From: Planctomycetaceae bacterium
GTDB taxonomy: Bacteria > Planctomycetota > Planctomycetia > Planctomycetales > Planctomycetaceae
Direction: 5' to 3'
Length of the DNA stretch: 64,000 nt
Assembly (NCBI GenBank): GCA_020638955.1
Contig: JACKHO010000008.1
Location: 124,001 to 188,000 of the forward strand
Shown: positions 18,273 through 28,135 of the stretch, one piece after another
How the letters are laid out: every line of letters begins with the position of its first letter
Position numbering within the stretch: the stretch's first letter is position 1
Program-made: the position numbers and the translations under genes
Notes under the pieces: generated by a model
The model's input: the letters and a program-made list of their open reading frames with translations, nothing else
Database searches by the model: none
What the model was told of the DNA's origin: nothing

Positions 18273-20792
18273 TTACTCCGAAGCTGTCAGTTCCAGCAGC
18301 AAATTCAATGCGTCGCCAAACCGAGGTGCATATTCCAACGCCATGAGCACTTGCCGCTTGGCGGTTTCTTTTTGCCCCTGGTGTGCCATTTGTTTTGCCA
18401 ACTGATAGTGCAATTCTGCGGGATCTTCAGGATCAAGTGCGAGCAGCGACTGCAAAGCCGGGATGACGTTCTCCTCATCCTCTGAATGCTGGCTGGCAGA
18501 CAGGATGGCTTTATACGGTTGGGAAATCAGCGATCTGATCCCCCGTAACTGCTCTGCATGTTCACGTACGGCATTCCAGTTTTCATTCGCAATTTCCAAT
18601 TCCAGCAGTCGGATGAGCGCTGGCGCATGGTCATCATCCAGGTTGGCAATGGCAAGCAGCATTTCGTGTTCCTGCTCTTCATTGCCAAGCTGACGGCACA
18701 CCTCGGCCAGTTGCCACGTAGGGGAAGCTAGTCCGGTTTCTCCTGGAAACAGACTGACAACCTGCTCCAGGACATTCTTGGCATTTTCCCACTTCTGCTG
18801 CTGCACGAGAAGATCAGCACAAATGCAAAGCCCTCGATAATTGGCTGGATGCTCTTTCGCCCACACGAGAACCCCCGCTTTCGTCGGTTGCTCCAGCAGG
18901 TCAGCAATGTCTGGCTCCGACCAATCGACACCCGGTGCATAATCGTTCGCAAGTTGCGTGACGTGCGTTTTGAAATCCTCTTCCAGTTTGGGGAGCGGAT
19001 CGGTGTGGCGTTCAATAGCCGTGTTGATGGGAATACCCACAGCCAGATCGTCCAGAATGTGCAAAAGGGCATCGAATCCGTATTGATCGACAATGAACTC
19101 AACGACGAGCGACGACTCATAGTACGCGAACTGCAAATGGAGACCGGACGGCGGTGCGAGGAATGCACCGCTCAGTTCTCCAATGGGGGTAAGGTCGTCT
19201 CCGAGAATCATGTCGCGGTAGGCCGGGGTCATTCGTTCGCCCCATGTCTGGTGGCGCCGCCGCTCTTCGTAAACAGAAATGCCTTCGCTCAGCCAGCGCG
19301 GCATGCGGTTATGCGTTTTGTTCAGCGTGATGACGTGGGTGTATTCATGCCACAGCACCGACTCCCAGTTCACTGGGCGTGCATCTTGTGATGCCGGGCT
19401 ATTGGCGGTAATGACATTCCCAAAACAAACACCCAGGTATCCACCCGCTCCCGGAAGTCCAAAAGTGCGGACCGCAAAGTCGTCGGGATGGGGAAAGATT
19501 TCGACGAGCGTTGGCTGCTTCAACTCGACCTGATACCGCTCCGTCAATTCCTTCCGTGCAGATTTGAGCAAGTCGACGACATAACTCCCGTACACATCGG
19601 CCTCATGTTGATCCATGCGAATCAACAGTCCTTCTGCCTCCAGCGTGGCGTACTTGGAGATTTCATCATGCAGGGTAAGTAAGTTGTAAACGCGGACGTC
19701 GTAGCCATCGACCTTTGCCGCCTCTTCGGCGAGTTGCCAGCCTTCCTCTTCTTCTCCGAGTCGCAACAGGTCTTCCGCAAGTTGCTTCTTGGCGTCGAGG
19801 TAATTCTCATCAAAACCGAGAGCCAACCGCTGATGTTTGGCCCCCTCTGCGAAGCGGTATTTCTGCGACAACTCGCGTCCAATGACGTGGTCGACGATGG
19901 GATTCTTATCCCACGTGGACAGCGCCTGAGTTCGTAATTCGTTGAATCTGGCTTCGTCAGCCTGAACAAAGGCAATGGCCGCCTGAAAAGCCAACGCTTC
20001 TGCATGCTTGGGATTTGTCTGCAAAACGGAGTTCAAAGTCTCGAGCGCTTCAGAATACCGTTCCGCTTCAATGAAGCGGTCAGCCTTCCAAATTTGCGCC
20101 GCTGCATGATTGGGATTGATCTCCAAGACGCCATCCACCAGCTTGGCAGCCTGTGGCGGATCAGATCCGTGTAGTGCCTGTGCTAAGCCGAACAGGTAGT
20201 CGGGATCATCTGCCGTCTGTTCGACCGCCTCACGAAACACCTCGGCCGCGAATTGGAAGTCCCGCTTCGTCAGGGCGAGTGCGCCAATGGCCAGTCGCGG
20301 TCGCCTGTGCAGAGGATTGTTGCGTCGAGCCCGCTGATAAAACTTGTCCTGCACGTCCTTCGCATCAGCCCCCTGCGACAACGCCCATTCGCCTAATACG
20401 ATGAGGTTCTCCGCGTCGGTGTATCGCCAGGGAGAGGCCTGAGCCAGTTTCGCAATTTCTTCCGCCGTCGACTCGCGAAGTTCAGGCATGCCAGCAAAGG
20501 GAGCAATCTGCATGAGTTGCCAGCGAAGTCGAATACTCCAGCCGTACTTCTCCACACCTTCTTTCAGCGTAAGGAGTGCGCCCTCGTAATTTCCGAGTGC
20601 AATTTGTGCATCAGCTTTAAGTTGATGCCACGCTTCTCCGTAGACGCCACGTTCAATGGCCGCCGAAACGTTTTCCAGGCATTGTGAGTATTCGCCATGT
20701 TGATACTCCTCGCGGTACGTGTCGATTTCCGCACCTTCAGCGGAGTACGTCAGGCACAGCAGGCAGAACAAAGTCAGGATTCGCCGAGGCAA
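18273..20792 (-). CDS. Secreted TPR protein with MA-type metallopeptidase domain
   Basis: The 839-residue protein starts at TTG 20792 and has a signal peptide (about 1-20). Tandem tetratricopeptide-like helices fill about residues 30-400. A gluzincin peptidase domain shows WHEYTH (His482 and His486 with Glu483) and the third ligand Glu503 in WLSEGISVYEE, as in the peptidase MA family. Further TPR-like helices follow to the end. Such proteins occur widely in planctomycetes and related bacteria, but their substrates are unknown. It is probably periplasmic. The gene is followed by coaC after only 3 bases, so both share a transcript despite unrelated roles. Confidence 0.85.
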   Translation of the reverse strand: MPRRILTLFCLLCLTYSAEGAEIDTYREEYQHGEYSQCLENVSAAIERGVYGEAWHQLKADAQIALGNYEGALLTLKEGVEKYGWSIRLRWQLMQIAPFAGMPELRESTAEEIAKLAQASPWRYTDAENLIVLGEWALSQGADAKDVQDKFYQRARRNNPLHRRPRLAIGALALTKRDFQFAAEVFREAVEQTADDPDYLFGLAQALHGSDPPQAAKLVDGVLEINPNHAAAQIWKADRFIEAERYSEALETLNSVLQTNPKHAEALAFQAAIAFVQADEARFNELRTQALSTWDKNPIVDHVIGRELSQKYRFAEGAKHQRLALGFDENYLDAKKQLAEDLLRLGEEEEGWQLAEEAAKVDGYDVRVYNLLTLHDEISKYATLEAEGLLIRMDQHEADVYGSYVVDLLKSARKELTERYQVELKQPTLVEIFPHPDDFAVRTFGLPGAGGYLGVCFGNVITANSPASQDARPVNWESVLWHEYTHVITLNKTHNRMPRWLSEGISVYEERRRHQTWGERMTPAYRDMILGDDLTPIGELSGAFLAPPSGLHLQFAYYESSLVVEFIVDQYGFDALLHILDDLAVGIPINTAIERHTDPLPKLEEDFKTHVTQLANDYAPGVDWSEPDIADLLEQPTKAGVLVWAKEHPANYRGLCICADLLVQQQKWENAKNVLEQVVSLFPGETGLASPTWQLAEVCRQLGNEEQEHEMLLAIANLDDDHAPALIRLLELEIANENWNAVREHAEQLRGIRSLISQPYKAILSASQHSEDEENVIPALQSLLALDPEDPAELHYQLAKQMAHQGQKETAKRQVLMALEYAPRFGDALNLLLELTASE

Positions 20793-21047
20793 ATTGCGGT
20801 CGTCCCATATTCGACAGAAAGATGTCGGTCAATTAACGAAGCAGCATACGACATTTCGCCCCATAATGACCAGTGGCGACTCACCGGCCTCGGGGTATTT
20901 TGCGTCCTGGTCAGACCTCAGCCATTGCCCTGGAAGCTGTGTTTCAGCAAGACGTCATCAACGCAATCCGTTTCAGTTGTTGGAAATCTCACGAGACGAT
21001 TCGTAGTATCGGTGGCAAGCCCGATATCAACTTCTACCGAGACTTCC

Positions 21048-22349
21048 ATGCGCCCCGACCGTCGTTCCTTGATGCGGTTCCTGTTCGTCATTTGCCTGAC
21101 CTGCGTTGGCACGCTGAATTGTGCCCTTGCTGATGAACCTGAGTTTCATCAGGTCCACGCGGAGCTCGTTCGTCCGCGTGATGGACTGGGAAATGTTTTG
21201 CAGAAACTCGAGGCGGGTGAGTCGGTCAACATTGCGTATCTGGGGGGATCGATTACGGCTGCGAACGGATGGCGAGTGAAAACTCGTGAATGGTTTGCGA
21301 GTGAATTTCCGAAAGCCGAAGTGCATGAAATTCACGCGGCCATTGGTGGGACGGGAAGTGACCTCGGTGCGTTTCGGGTTCAGCGGGATGCCCTGCAACA
21401 CAAACCCGATTTGCTGTTTGTGGAATTCGCCGTGAATGATGGTGGTGCACCATACAAGCGAATTTGGCAGGCCATGGAAGGAATTGTGCGTCAGGCCTGG
21501 GCTGCGAATTTGAAGATGGATATTTGCTTTGTCTACACGTACCGCGTCGGGTATGAGAAGGATCTGGAGCAGGGGCTTTGCCCGAATGCGGCTTCGGCGA
21601 TGGAACTGCTCGCTGATCATTACGGAATTCCGTCCATCAACTTCGCCCTGAACATTGTGGAACAGCAGCAGGCGGGAAAACTCATTTATCAGTCCGACGA
21701 AGCACCCGGCGGTGACGTCGTCCATTTTTCCAAAGATGGTGTGCATCCATTGGATGGAGGCCATGCGATTTACGCAGACATCGTGGCGCAGGCCGTGCGG
21801 CAAATGAAAGCGTTGGCACCGGTCGACCATGCCGGAAAACTGGCGACGCCCTTTGTGGCTGATCACTGGCAAGCGGCGAAAATGGTGCCCCTCGACGCCA
21901 GCATGCTTTCGCCAGAATGGCATGAGCTTAAAGGAGATAATCGACTCGCCAAGAGCTTCGGCAACCGCATGGGTACGCTGTGGGAGGCCACCGAACCTGG
22001 GGCCAGACTAACTTTCAAGTTCCGTGGCTCGACAGCCAAACTGTACGACCTCCTCGGACCAGACGGTGGGCAGGTCATCATCACGGTTGATGGTCAGGAG
22101 CGACCGAAACCCGTCCCCCGGTTTGATAGTTATTGCACTTACCATCGCATCGCGACGCTGACCATTGCCGACGGGCTTGATCCCAACGAGCTGCACACCG
22201 TGACCGTGGAAGTACATCCCGACCAGCCCGATCGAAACAGCGTGGCCTTCCGACTGCAAGATCCCGAAACGGAATTGAATTCTCCCAAGTACCAGGGCAC
22301 GTGTGTTCGCGTCGGCCAAATTCTCGTCCTGGGTGATGTCGTTCCATAA
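21048..22349 (+). CDS. Secreted SGNH/GDSL hydrolase
   Basis: The 433-residue protein begins with a signal peptide (RPDRRSLMRFLFVICLTCVG, cleaved near CALA). Block I of the SGNH fold is YLGGSITA with the nucleophile Ser. FVEFAVNDGG supplies the Asn of block III, and KDGVHPLDGGH supplies the Asp and His of the triad. The last 150 residues form a beta-rich accessory part. The family hydrolyses acyl esters, often acetyl groups on polysaccharides. The ATG at 21048 was chosen; 21072 is an alternative with a shorter n-region. Longer versions would run into the oppositely oriented TPR gene. A sialidase gene follows on the same strand after 92 bases. Confidence 0.85.
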   Translation: MRPDRRSLMRFLFVICLTCVGTLNCALADEPEFHQVHAELVRPRDGLGNVLQKLEAGESVNIAYLGGSITAANGWRVKTREWFASEFPKAEVHEIHAAIGGTGSDLGAFRVQRDALQHKPDLLFVEFAVNDGGAPYKRIWQAMEGIVRQAWAANLKMDICFVYTYRVGYEKDLEQGLCPNAASAMELLADHYGIPSINFALNIVEQQQAGKLIYQSDEAPGGDVVHFSKDGVHPLDGGHAIYADIVAQAVRQMKALAPVDHAGKLATPFVADHWQAAKMVPLDASMLSPEWHELKGDNRLAKSFGNRMGTLWEATEPGARLTFKFRGSTAKLYDLLGPDGGQVIITVDGQERPKPVPRFDSYCTYHRIATLTIADGLDPNELHTVTVEVHPDQPDRNSVAFRLQDPETELNSPKYQGTCVRVGQILVLGDVVP

Positions 22350-22356
22350 TTTGGAT

Positions 22357-22388
22357 GTAGGCCGGACCGACCAACGGGAGTTCCGGCA
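22357..22388 (+). repeat. Copy of a dispersed GTAGGCCGGACC intergenic element
   Basis: GTAGGCCGGACCG is followed by a short spacer and AGTTCCGGC. GCCGGA and TCCGGC can pair as a 6 bp stem. The same GTAGGCCGGACC head occurs twice more at about 54.99 and 55.12 kb, also directly after gene ends, so this is a dispersed repeat rather than a gene-specific site. Confidence 0.65.
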
Positions 22389-22390
22389 GA

Positions 22391-22425
22391 GTTTCTACGT
22401 CACTGTTTCTACGTCACTGTTTCTA
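22391..22425 (+). repeat. Tandem 14-base repeat before the sialidase gene
   Basis: GTTTCTACGTCACT occurs twice in tandem (22391-22404 and 22405-22418), followed by GTTTCTA. It ends 16 bases before the sialidase ATG, so it lies in the promoter or leader. Confidence 0.8.
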
Positions 22426-22441
22426 ACCGGAAAAAGTCGCG

Positions 22442-24058
22442 ATGCGTCAAATGCTGTTGTGCGTTTTGGTTGCCTGTTCGTCGGCCATCGGACTGAGTCG
22501 CCCGCTGCTGTCGGCAGAGAAGGCGACGTGGCCTCAACTCGAGGTCGGGGCAAAGCTGTTCACCGACCGTGACTACGAGTTAACCGAAGCTCCCGAGTTT
22601 TTGCTGGGCCGGGAATTTGTGCTGACCAGCATTGAGCGGTATGAAGTTGAGTGCCAGCAACCCGGCGACGTGTACGTCATGACACTCAGCAAACCGCACA
22701 GCGCGAATCGAACCGACGAGCTGCAGCGATTTGGCTTTGACAGAGTCGAAACACCCGAATTTCAATTGTTTCCGGGAGAGGTGAACCGAGTCTTTGCGTG
22801 GAAGAAGTCGCTGAAGAAGGGAGAACGGCTTCAGCTCCGTAAGCTGGCGTTTCTCGTGCTGGGGGAAGGTACAGATGTCACTTTGGTGCAGCCGAAACAG
22901 GAAACAACCGTGGAACGTTTGGCCCGAATTCGAGAAATGGAAAAGGTCGCAGACTTCGCGCTGGAAACTCCCAAGCTCAATACGTCACCGCTGCCTGAAT
23001 ACGGCTATGACCAACTCGACTATGGCATGACGATTGGAATTGAACGCACACCAAAGGGACGCTTGTGGGCCTGCTGGGTTGCTGGCGGTGACAGCCCCGA
23101 AGCGTTTTTTGTGCTGGCGACGAGTGATGACGACGGCGCACACTGGTCCAATCCCAGACTTGTTGTGGATACGCATTCCCCAGAACTTCCGCGACTGCGC
23201 AGCACATTGGTCGGAAATCTGTGGACCGATCCACTCGGGCGACTATGGCTGATTTTCGATCAGTCAATGGACATGTTCGATGGTCGCGCCGGCGTATGGG
23301 TGACTATTTGTGAGAACCCAGATGCGGAGCATCCCACCTGGTCAGAGCCGCGGCGAATTTGGCACGGAGTCACGCTTAACAAGCCCACCGTGCTCTCCAC
23401 TGGTGAATGGATGTTGCCGATGTCACTCGACCAGCGCGGCGGGTTTGGGCCGTTCAAGGGATGTTTCTCAGAACTGGATGAAGTTCGCGGGGCCAACGTG
23501 TTCGTATCGAACGACAACGGCGACACCTGGCACCGCCGCGGGATGGCGACCTTCCCCAATCCCGACTGGCACGAACATATCATTGTGGAACGGAAAGACG
23601 GTTCACTCTGGATGCTGGCCCGCACGGCCAAAGGTATGATGGAAACAACCTCGACGGACGGTGGCAAAACGTGGACTGTCCCGGTCGATTCCCACATCAA
23701 ACAACCGAACGCGCGGTTCCACATCAGGCGGCTGGCGTCAGGCCGGTTGTTGTTCATCAAACACGGCGACCACATCGACGCACATTCCGGCCGCGTCCAA
23801 CTGAGTGCCTGGCTCTCTGACGACGACGGCAAAACCTGGCAGGGGGGACTGGTCCTCGACGAACGGACCGGAGTTTCCTATCCCGACGGATTCCAGGCAC
23901 CGGACGGAACCATTTACATTTCTTATGACCGCAACCGAGCCATCGATGGCGAAATCCTGCTGGCCCGCTTCACAGAAGAAGACATCCTGGCCAGGAAGCT
24001 GGTCGGGCCAAAGTCGCAACTGAAAATACTCATCAGCCGCCCAATGAAGGGCCGGTAG
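22442..24058 (+). CDS. Secreted sialidase-like protein with Asp boxes
   Basis: The 538-residue protein has an N-terminal signal peptide (about 1-24). Four Asp-box motifs of the BNR/sialidase beta-propeller are visible: SDDDGAHWSN, SNDNGDTWHR, STDGGKTWTV and SDDDGKTWQG. The propeller begins near residue 190, after an N-terminal beta domain of about 150 residues. The family includes exo-alpha-sialidases and related glycoside hydrolases. Which sugar is released cannot be judged. The gene follows an SGNH hydrolase gene, and a sialate O-acetylesterase lies 15 kb away, which fits degradation of acetylated sialoglycans. The ribosome site is weak. Confidence 0.85.
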   Translation: MRQMLLCVLVACSSAIGLSRPLLSAEKATWPQLEVGAKLFTDRDYELTEAPEFLLGREFVLTSIERYEVECQQPGDVYVMTLSKPHSANRTDELQRFGFDRVETPEFQLFPGEVNRVFAWKKSLKKGERLQLRKLAFLVLGEGTDVTLVQPKQETTVERLARIREMEKVADFALETPKLNTSPLPEYGYDQLDYGMTIGIERTPKGRLWACWVAGGDSPEAFFVLATSDDDGAHWSNPRLVVDTHSPELPRLRSTLVGNLWTDPLGRLWLIFDQSMDMFDGRAGVWVTICENPDAEHPTWSEPRRIWHGVTLNKPTVLSTGEWMLPMSLDQRGGFGPFKGCFSELDEVRGANVFVSNDNGDTWHRRGMATFPNPDWHEHIIVERKDGSLWMLARTAKGMMETTSTDGGKTWTVPVDSHIKQPNARFHIRRLASGRLLFIKHGDHIDAHSGRVQLSAWLSDDDGKTWQGGLVLDERTGVSYPDGFQAPDGTIYISYDRNRAIDGEILLARFTEEDILARKLVGPKSQLKILISRPMKGR

Positions 24059-24108
24059 ACGACGGATAGTTCTTGCCTGATAACTGCAGGTGTGAGGGCG
24101 AATTTTCT

Positions 24109-25230
24109 TCAATAACCAATTGCGAACCGCAGTACGGCCGTGTCGCCCAAATCCAAATCGCCAAGGCCGGAGGCGTATTCGACTTTGCGATTGAAGACGT
24201 AGCCCGCTTCGACGTTCCAGTGAAGTTGGTCGGCTTGTTTGTGTTCCCAGCCGACCAGGAGACGCAAATCACCAATGGCGGCTTTATCCCATTTGCCGGA
24301 GGCTCGTTCCACGGTCCAGGTGCCGCCCCAGAATTCTCCCGCGATATACAAAAACCGCTCCCGCTGCGTGTCAGCGAGGTAGCGCCACGAAATCTTCGGT
24401 TTGGGGAAACTGACGTCGAATTTCAAATCGTCGTTGGGTGTGTACGTCAGGCCGGCTGCGGGAAGGAAGCCAATGTCCTGGCGATCAAGATAAATGAGTC
24501 CGCCGACCAGTTTGAGTGAGTCACTCCATTTGTAAATGGCGAAGGCTCGGCCTGGAATGCGGAGAGAATCGCGGCTGTAGGCGTCGAAGTCGCTGTAAAT
24601 ACCAGGAGATAGGCTGAACAGGAATGACCATTCGGTTGAGACGGGCAGAAAGAAAGTCGCATCAAGCGACAAATCAAACAAAGTACCCGGCAGGTCGGTT
24701 GATACTGGTCCAGTCAATGTGCGAAAGGCGAAGCGGGGCGTGACTTGCAGCAAGGGAAACCCCGGCCACGAGGTTGTCGCCCGAGAGTCGATTTCGAACA
24801 TCCCCAGTGTATCGCCCGAACCCGGTAACACCGTGGTCTGAAAAATCTGCTTACTCCAACGACTGGCTGGCTGTGCGGGAGGGACAGAGAGTCGCTCCTC
24901 AACGTCGGGCACCCAGTCTCCATCAACACCGCCGGAGGGTTCGAAAGGATACTGCACCGGCTGAATGGCTGGCTGCGTGTCCTCTTCAAGCGTGTCGGCA
25001 ATGCGACTCTCACGAAGCGGCGCGTATTCGAGAATTTCTTCGACTTGAGCCTGCTGATAAATCGAATGTCCGGCCGGAAAGAACGAGTGCTGCGGAAACT
25101 GTTCAGGAGCGTGATCAAACACCTGCGGTGATTGGGCACGCGCGATGGGCAATAGGCCCTCAGCAGCCGCCTGCCGATAGACATTCAGCCATGCCACAGC
25201 CAGAAGAATAACCGTTGCCGAGGTCTTCAA
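24109..25230 (-). CDS. Probable outer-membrane beta-barrel protein, DUF6268-like
   Basis: The 373-residue protein starts at TTG 25230 and has an N-terminal signal peptide. A low-complexity Pro/Gln/Glu-rich stretch fills about residues 30-125. The C-terminal 250 residues alternate hydrophobic and polar residues with many aromatic positions (FLFSLSPGIYSDFDAYS, WNVEAGYVFNRKVEYAS) and end in VLRFAIGY, as expected for a barrel with a terminal aromatic residue. The text resembles the DUF6268 group of planctomycetes; this is recalled, not searched. No transported substrate or partner is known. It is convergent with the sialidase gene and 112 bases from the NPCBM gene. Confidence 0.7.
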   Translation of the reverse strand: MKTSATVILLAVAWLNVYRQAAAEGLLPIARAQSPQVFDHAPEQFPQHSFFPAGHSIYQQAQVEEILEYAPLRESRIADTLEEDTQPAIQPVQYPFEPSGGVDGDWVPDVEERLSVPPAQPASRWSKQIFQTTVLPGSGDTLGMFEIDSRATTSWPGFPLLQVTPRFAFRTLTGPVSTDLPGTLFDLSLDATFFLPVSTEWSFLFSLSPGIYSDFDAYSRDSLRIPGRAFAIYKWSDSLKLVGGLIYLDRQDIGFLPAAGLTYTPNDDLKFDVSFPKPKISWRYLADTQRERFLYIAGEFWGGTWTVERASGKWDKAAIGDLRLLVGWEHKQADQLHWNVEAGYVFNRKVEYASGLGDLDLGDTAVLRFAIGY

Positions 25231-25342
25231 TCAGAAACCGCATGCCAGATTCAAAGTGCGAATTCTGGCTGATAATCCCGACACAATTTCCCCGTCAACC
25301 GCAATTCTGTTTTCGGCAATGTGTGCGGCAGAATGTGCCGGT

Positions 25343-26533
25343 CTACTTGATGAGCCGCGCATCACCAATTGCGAAGAATTCGAGCACGCCGGGCTGATCG
25401 CTTTTCGAGACGAGTTTTACGACCAGTTCCCGGGTATCTGAAATGTCCAGGTCCAATGGCTGCGGGGCATCATCCCATTTGACGTCTCGTCGCAGCAGTT
25501 CTTTGCCATCGGCCAGGACCACGAATTCCAGTTTGGGATTGTATTTGGGCATTCGTTCGACGTGTGTCAGTTCGAATCCGCCAGTCCCCTGCAGGCGTGT
25601 GAACTCTCGGTTCAAACGGAAATGCAGTTCTGCATTCGTGCACATCCACAGTCCCTTCAGGTATTCCGACTCCCCAATGCGGAGGGGTTTCCCTTCCACG
25701 CCAAAACCAGAGGGAGCGTTTCGGCACGTGAACCATTGAACCGGGAAAATGGGATCGGGCGAGGCGGAACCGTCGGTGGTAAAGGGGACATCTGCCAGGT
25801 AACGAATGCGACCGCCACCAAAATCGAGTGTCTTTAATTGCGAGGTATCAACTTTCAAATCGAGGCCAGCGACCAGTGAGATTCCCCACTTCTCAGCGTC
25901 TTTTGAAATGGACTTCGCGATGAGTTGTTCGCCACTTGCGAGCGTAACCTTGACACGTGCCCCCTCCTTCGGAGAAACACGGTCTGCAAAAATGATGGCA
26001 AAAATCTTGTCACGCCCGGCCTGAAAATCTCTTCCGCCCGCAACCACGGCGACCTGACTCTCTGTGATGTCTCCCACGGCCCCGGAAATGAAGTCGAGAA
26101 CATCCCCCTTGCGGACGACGAGCAAGTCCTGCTTCGGCTGACGCGACTGTAGCTCGGCCCACGACTCTTCTACCTTCGCGTCGAGCGCTGCAAAGCGAAT
26201 ACTCCGCACCTGCTGCCGAGAAACTGAAGCTTCGACTGCCGCCCCTTTGAGCTGTGTGGCGTCTCCCGAAATAGTGCAATCAGCCCGCAGAGTCGAACCG
26301 TCGACGAGTTGGATTTCCGGAATCCCATCTGGCTCGACAATGGGGGTGGACCATTCAACGGAAAGAATGGTGTCCGAGGCAACCGTTTTCGCCGCGCCAT
26401 TCGCATCAATAACGAATGCCGCATCTGAGAACTGTGAGACTTCTCCGCTGAGGGTTTGCCCATCGAGCGTTGTAACGGTCGCGGGATCGGTGAGGACAAG
26501 CGACAGCAGCAGGCCGGAAACAAGCGGGGACAT
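25343..26533 (-). CDS. Secreted protein with C-terminal NPCBM/NEW2-type domain
   Basis: The 396-residue protein has a short hydrophobic N-terminus (MSPLVSGLLLSLVLTDPA) that acts as signal peptide or anchor. The first 230 residues are beta-rich, with repeated strands such as TTLDGQTLSGEVSQF and VDGSTLRADCTISG. The last 140 residues fit an NPCBM (novel putative carbohydrate-binding module) domain: GLWMCTNAELHFRLNREFTR, FVVLADGKELLRRD and LDLDISDTRELVVKLV. It may bind polysaccharide at the cell surface. The ATG at 26533 has AAGG about 8 bases upstream. No catalytic residues were recognised. The next gene on the strand (DUF1501) lies 110 bases upstream. Confidence 0.8.
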   Translation of the reverse strand: MSPLVSGLLLSLVLTDPATVTTLDGQTLSGEVSQFSDAAFVIDANGAAKTVASDTILSVEWSTPIVEPDGIPEIQLVDGSTLRADCTISGDATQLKGAAVEASVSRQQVRSIRFAALDAKVEESWAELQSRQPKQDLLVVRKGDVLDFISGAVGDITESQVAVVAGGRDFQAGRDKIFAIIFADRVSPKEGARVKVTLASGEQLIAKSISKDAEKWGISLVAGLDLKVDTSQLKTLDFGGGRIRYLADVPFTTDGSASPDPIFPVQWFTCRNAPSGFGVEGKPLRIGESEYLKGLWMCTNAELHFRLNREFTRLQGTGGFELTHVERMPKYNPKLEFVVLADGKELLRRDVKWDDAPQPLDLDISDTRELVVKLVSKSDQPGVLEFFAIGDARLIK

Positions 26534-26643
26534 GAATGACCTTCATCCAGGAAAGGCAAAACGTGGGACTTGCCGCATCATAAGCGGCTTGGACGACGTT
26601 GTCACACCGTCGCTGAGAAATGGCATGATGCATACCAATTTTG

Positions 26644-28083
26644 CTACGCGAGGATGTCATTCACGACATGGGCCGGGCGTTTATTCGTGATGATTTGCTG
26701 CTGGCCGTTTGAGGGGAACACAACCTGTTCATAGTCGAGTCCGAACTGGTGCATGAGCGTTGCCTGGAAATCGTTCGGCGTCACCACATTTTCTACTGCC
26801 CGGTGTCCCACTTCGTCGGTCTTTCCGTACGCCATGCCTCCCTTGATACCACCGCCCGCCAGCCAAATGCTGAATCCTTGCCCGTTGTGATCGCGACCGG
26901 CCTTCTCAGGCGAACCATGGTCCTGCGTCACAGGGAGACGGCCAATTTCACCACCCCAGTGGACAATGGTGGTGTCGAGCAAGCCGCGTTGTTTGAGGTC
27001 TTTCACCAAGGCTGCAGCCGGTTGATCGGTCTTCTTGCAAATACTTGGCAAGCCGGTCGAAATATTGCTGTGATTGTCCCAGGGCTGTCCGCCGTGAAAC
27101 AGTTGCACAAACCGGACACCCCGCTCGACAAGTCGGCGGGCAATGAGGCAACGGGTGCCATATTCGCGGCACTTCGGATCATCGAGCCCGTACAGTTTTT
27201 GGGTCGCCTCGGTCTCCTGAGAAATGTCGAGTGCTTCGGCGGCGGCAGTCTGCATGCGGGCGGCCAGTTCGTAGCTCGCAATGCGGGCTTCAAGTTCCGA
27301 TTCGCGAGGATGCTCGTCCAGATACCGTTGATTCAAACTGTGCAGTAATTCCAGATTCTGCTGCTGAAATGTTCCCCGCAAATGTGCGGGAGCATCAAGG
27401 TTCAGAATGCGTGGTTCCTTGGGACGCAGCACCGTTCCCTGAAACAACGCAGGCATGAATCCGTTCGACCAGTTGGAGACACCGTCGACTGGCAGGCCAC
27501 CAGGATCACTCAACACCATGTACGCGGGAAGATTCTGAGTCTCCGACCCCAACGCATACACCAGCCACGATCCCAATGTGGGACGCCCGACCACGCCGGG
27601 AATGCCGCCGTGGAAATAACGAATGGAAACCTCGTGGCCGTTGGCCCCGGTATGCATACTGCGAATCAGGCAAATGTCGTCCACGACTTCGGATGTATGC
27701 GGCAGCAGTTCGGAAAGCTCGGTGCCACATTCACCGCGTGGAGCAAACTTCCAGGGCGATCCAAACAGCTTCTTGCTCGCTTCATTCACAAAACTAAACT
27801 GAATGTCTCCGGTGTAATCGACGCCGTTCTGCCGTGTGAGTTCGGGTTTGGGATCGGTCAAATCCATGTGAGCCGGTCCGCCATGCTGGAACAGCGAAAT
27901 CATGGCGTTGGCGCGCGGGGTAAAGTGGGGATCGCGCGGGCGCAAATCGTTGTGCGGCTGTATGAGGCCGACAGCTTTCGGATTCGCCTTGGCCTGTTCC
28001 TGTTGCAGTAGCCACGCCAGCGCGACTGAGCCAACACCCATAGCGTTTTCAGCAAGGAACTGTCTGCGAGTGAACATATTCAT
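26644..28083 (-). CDS. DUF1501 protein with twin-arginine signal
   Basis: The 479-residue protein begins with a Tat-type signal: FTRRQFLAENAMGVGSVALA. The body is DUF1501, an alkaline-phosphatase-superfamily relative: MISLFQHGGPAHMDLTDPKP, IRSMHTGANGHEVSIRYFHG and IVHWGGEIGRLP. The start ATG at 28083 precedes the twin arginines; the codons just before it are TTG. It follows the PSD1 cytochrome gene by 52 bases on the same strand. This DUF1501/PSD1 pair is one of the most common conserved gene pairs in planctomycetes. Its biochemical role is not settled; a periplasmic or surface enzyme working with the cytochrome is the usual inference. Confidence 0.92.
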   Translation of the reverse strand: MNMFTRRQFLAENAMGVGSVALAWLLQQEQAKANPKAVGLIQPHNDLRPRDPHFTPRANAMISLFQHGGPAHMDLTDPKPELTRQNGVDYTGDIQFSFVNEASKKLFGSPWKFAPRGECGTELSELLPHTSEVVDDICLIRSMHTGANGHEVSIRYFHGGIPGVVGRPTLGSWLVYALGSETQNLPAYMVLSDPGGLPVDGVSNWSNGFMPALFQGTVLRPKEPRILNLDAPAHLRGTFQQQNLELLHSLNQRYLDEHPRESELEARIASYELAARMQTAAAEALDISQETEATQKLYGLDDPKCREYGTRCLIARRLVERGVRFVQLFHGGQPWDNHSNISTGLPSICKKTDQPAAALVKDLKQRGLLDTTIVHWGGEIGRLPVTQDHGSPEKAGRDHNGQGFSIWLAGGGIKGGMAYGKTDEVGHRAVENVVTPNDFQATLMHQFGLDYEQVVFPSNGQQQIITNKRPAHVVNDILA

Positions 28084-28135
28084 CAACAATTGGTGAGTAT
28101 TGGGAAATGTAAATGAAACTGGGCTGGCCGACTTG

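Noticed and set aside
21027..21923. 298-codon minus-strand open frame opposite the SGNH hydrolase
   Set aside because: The plus-strand protein has a signal peptide and complete catalytic motifs, so the reverse frame is a shadow.
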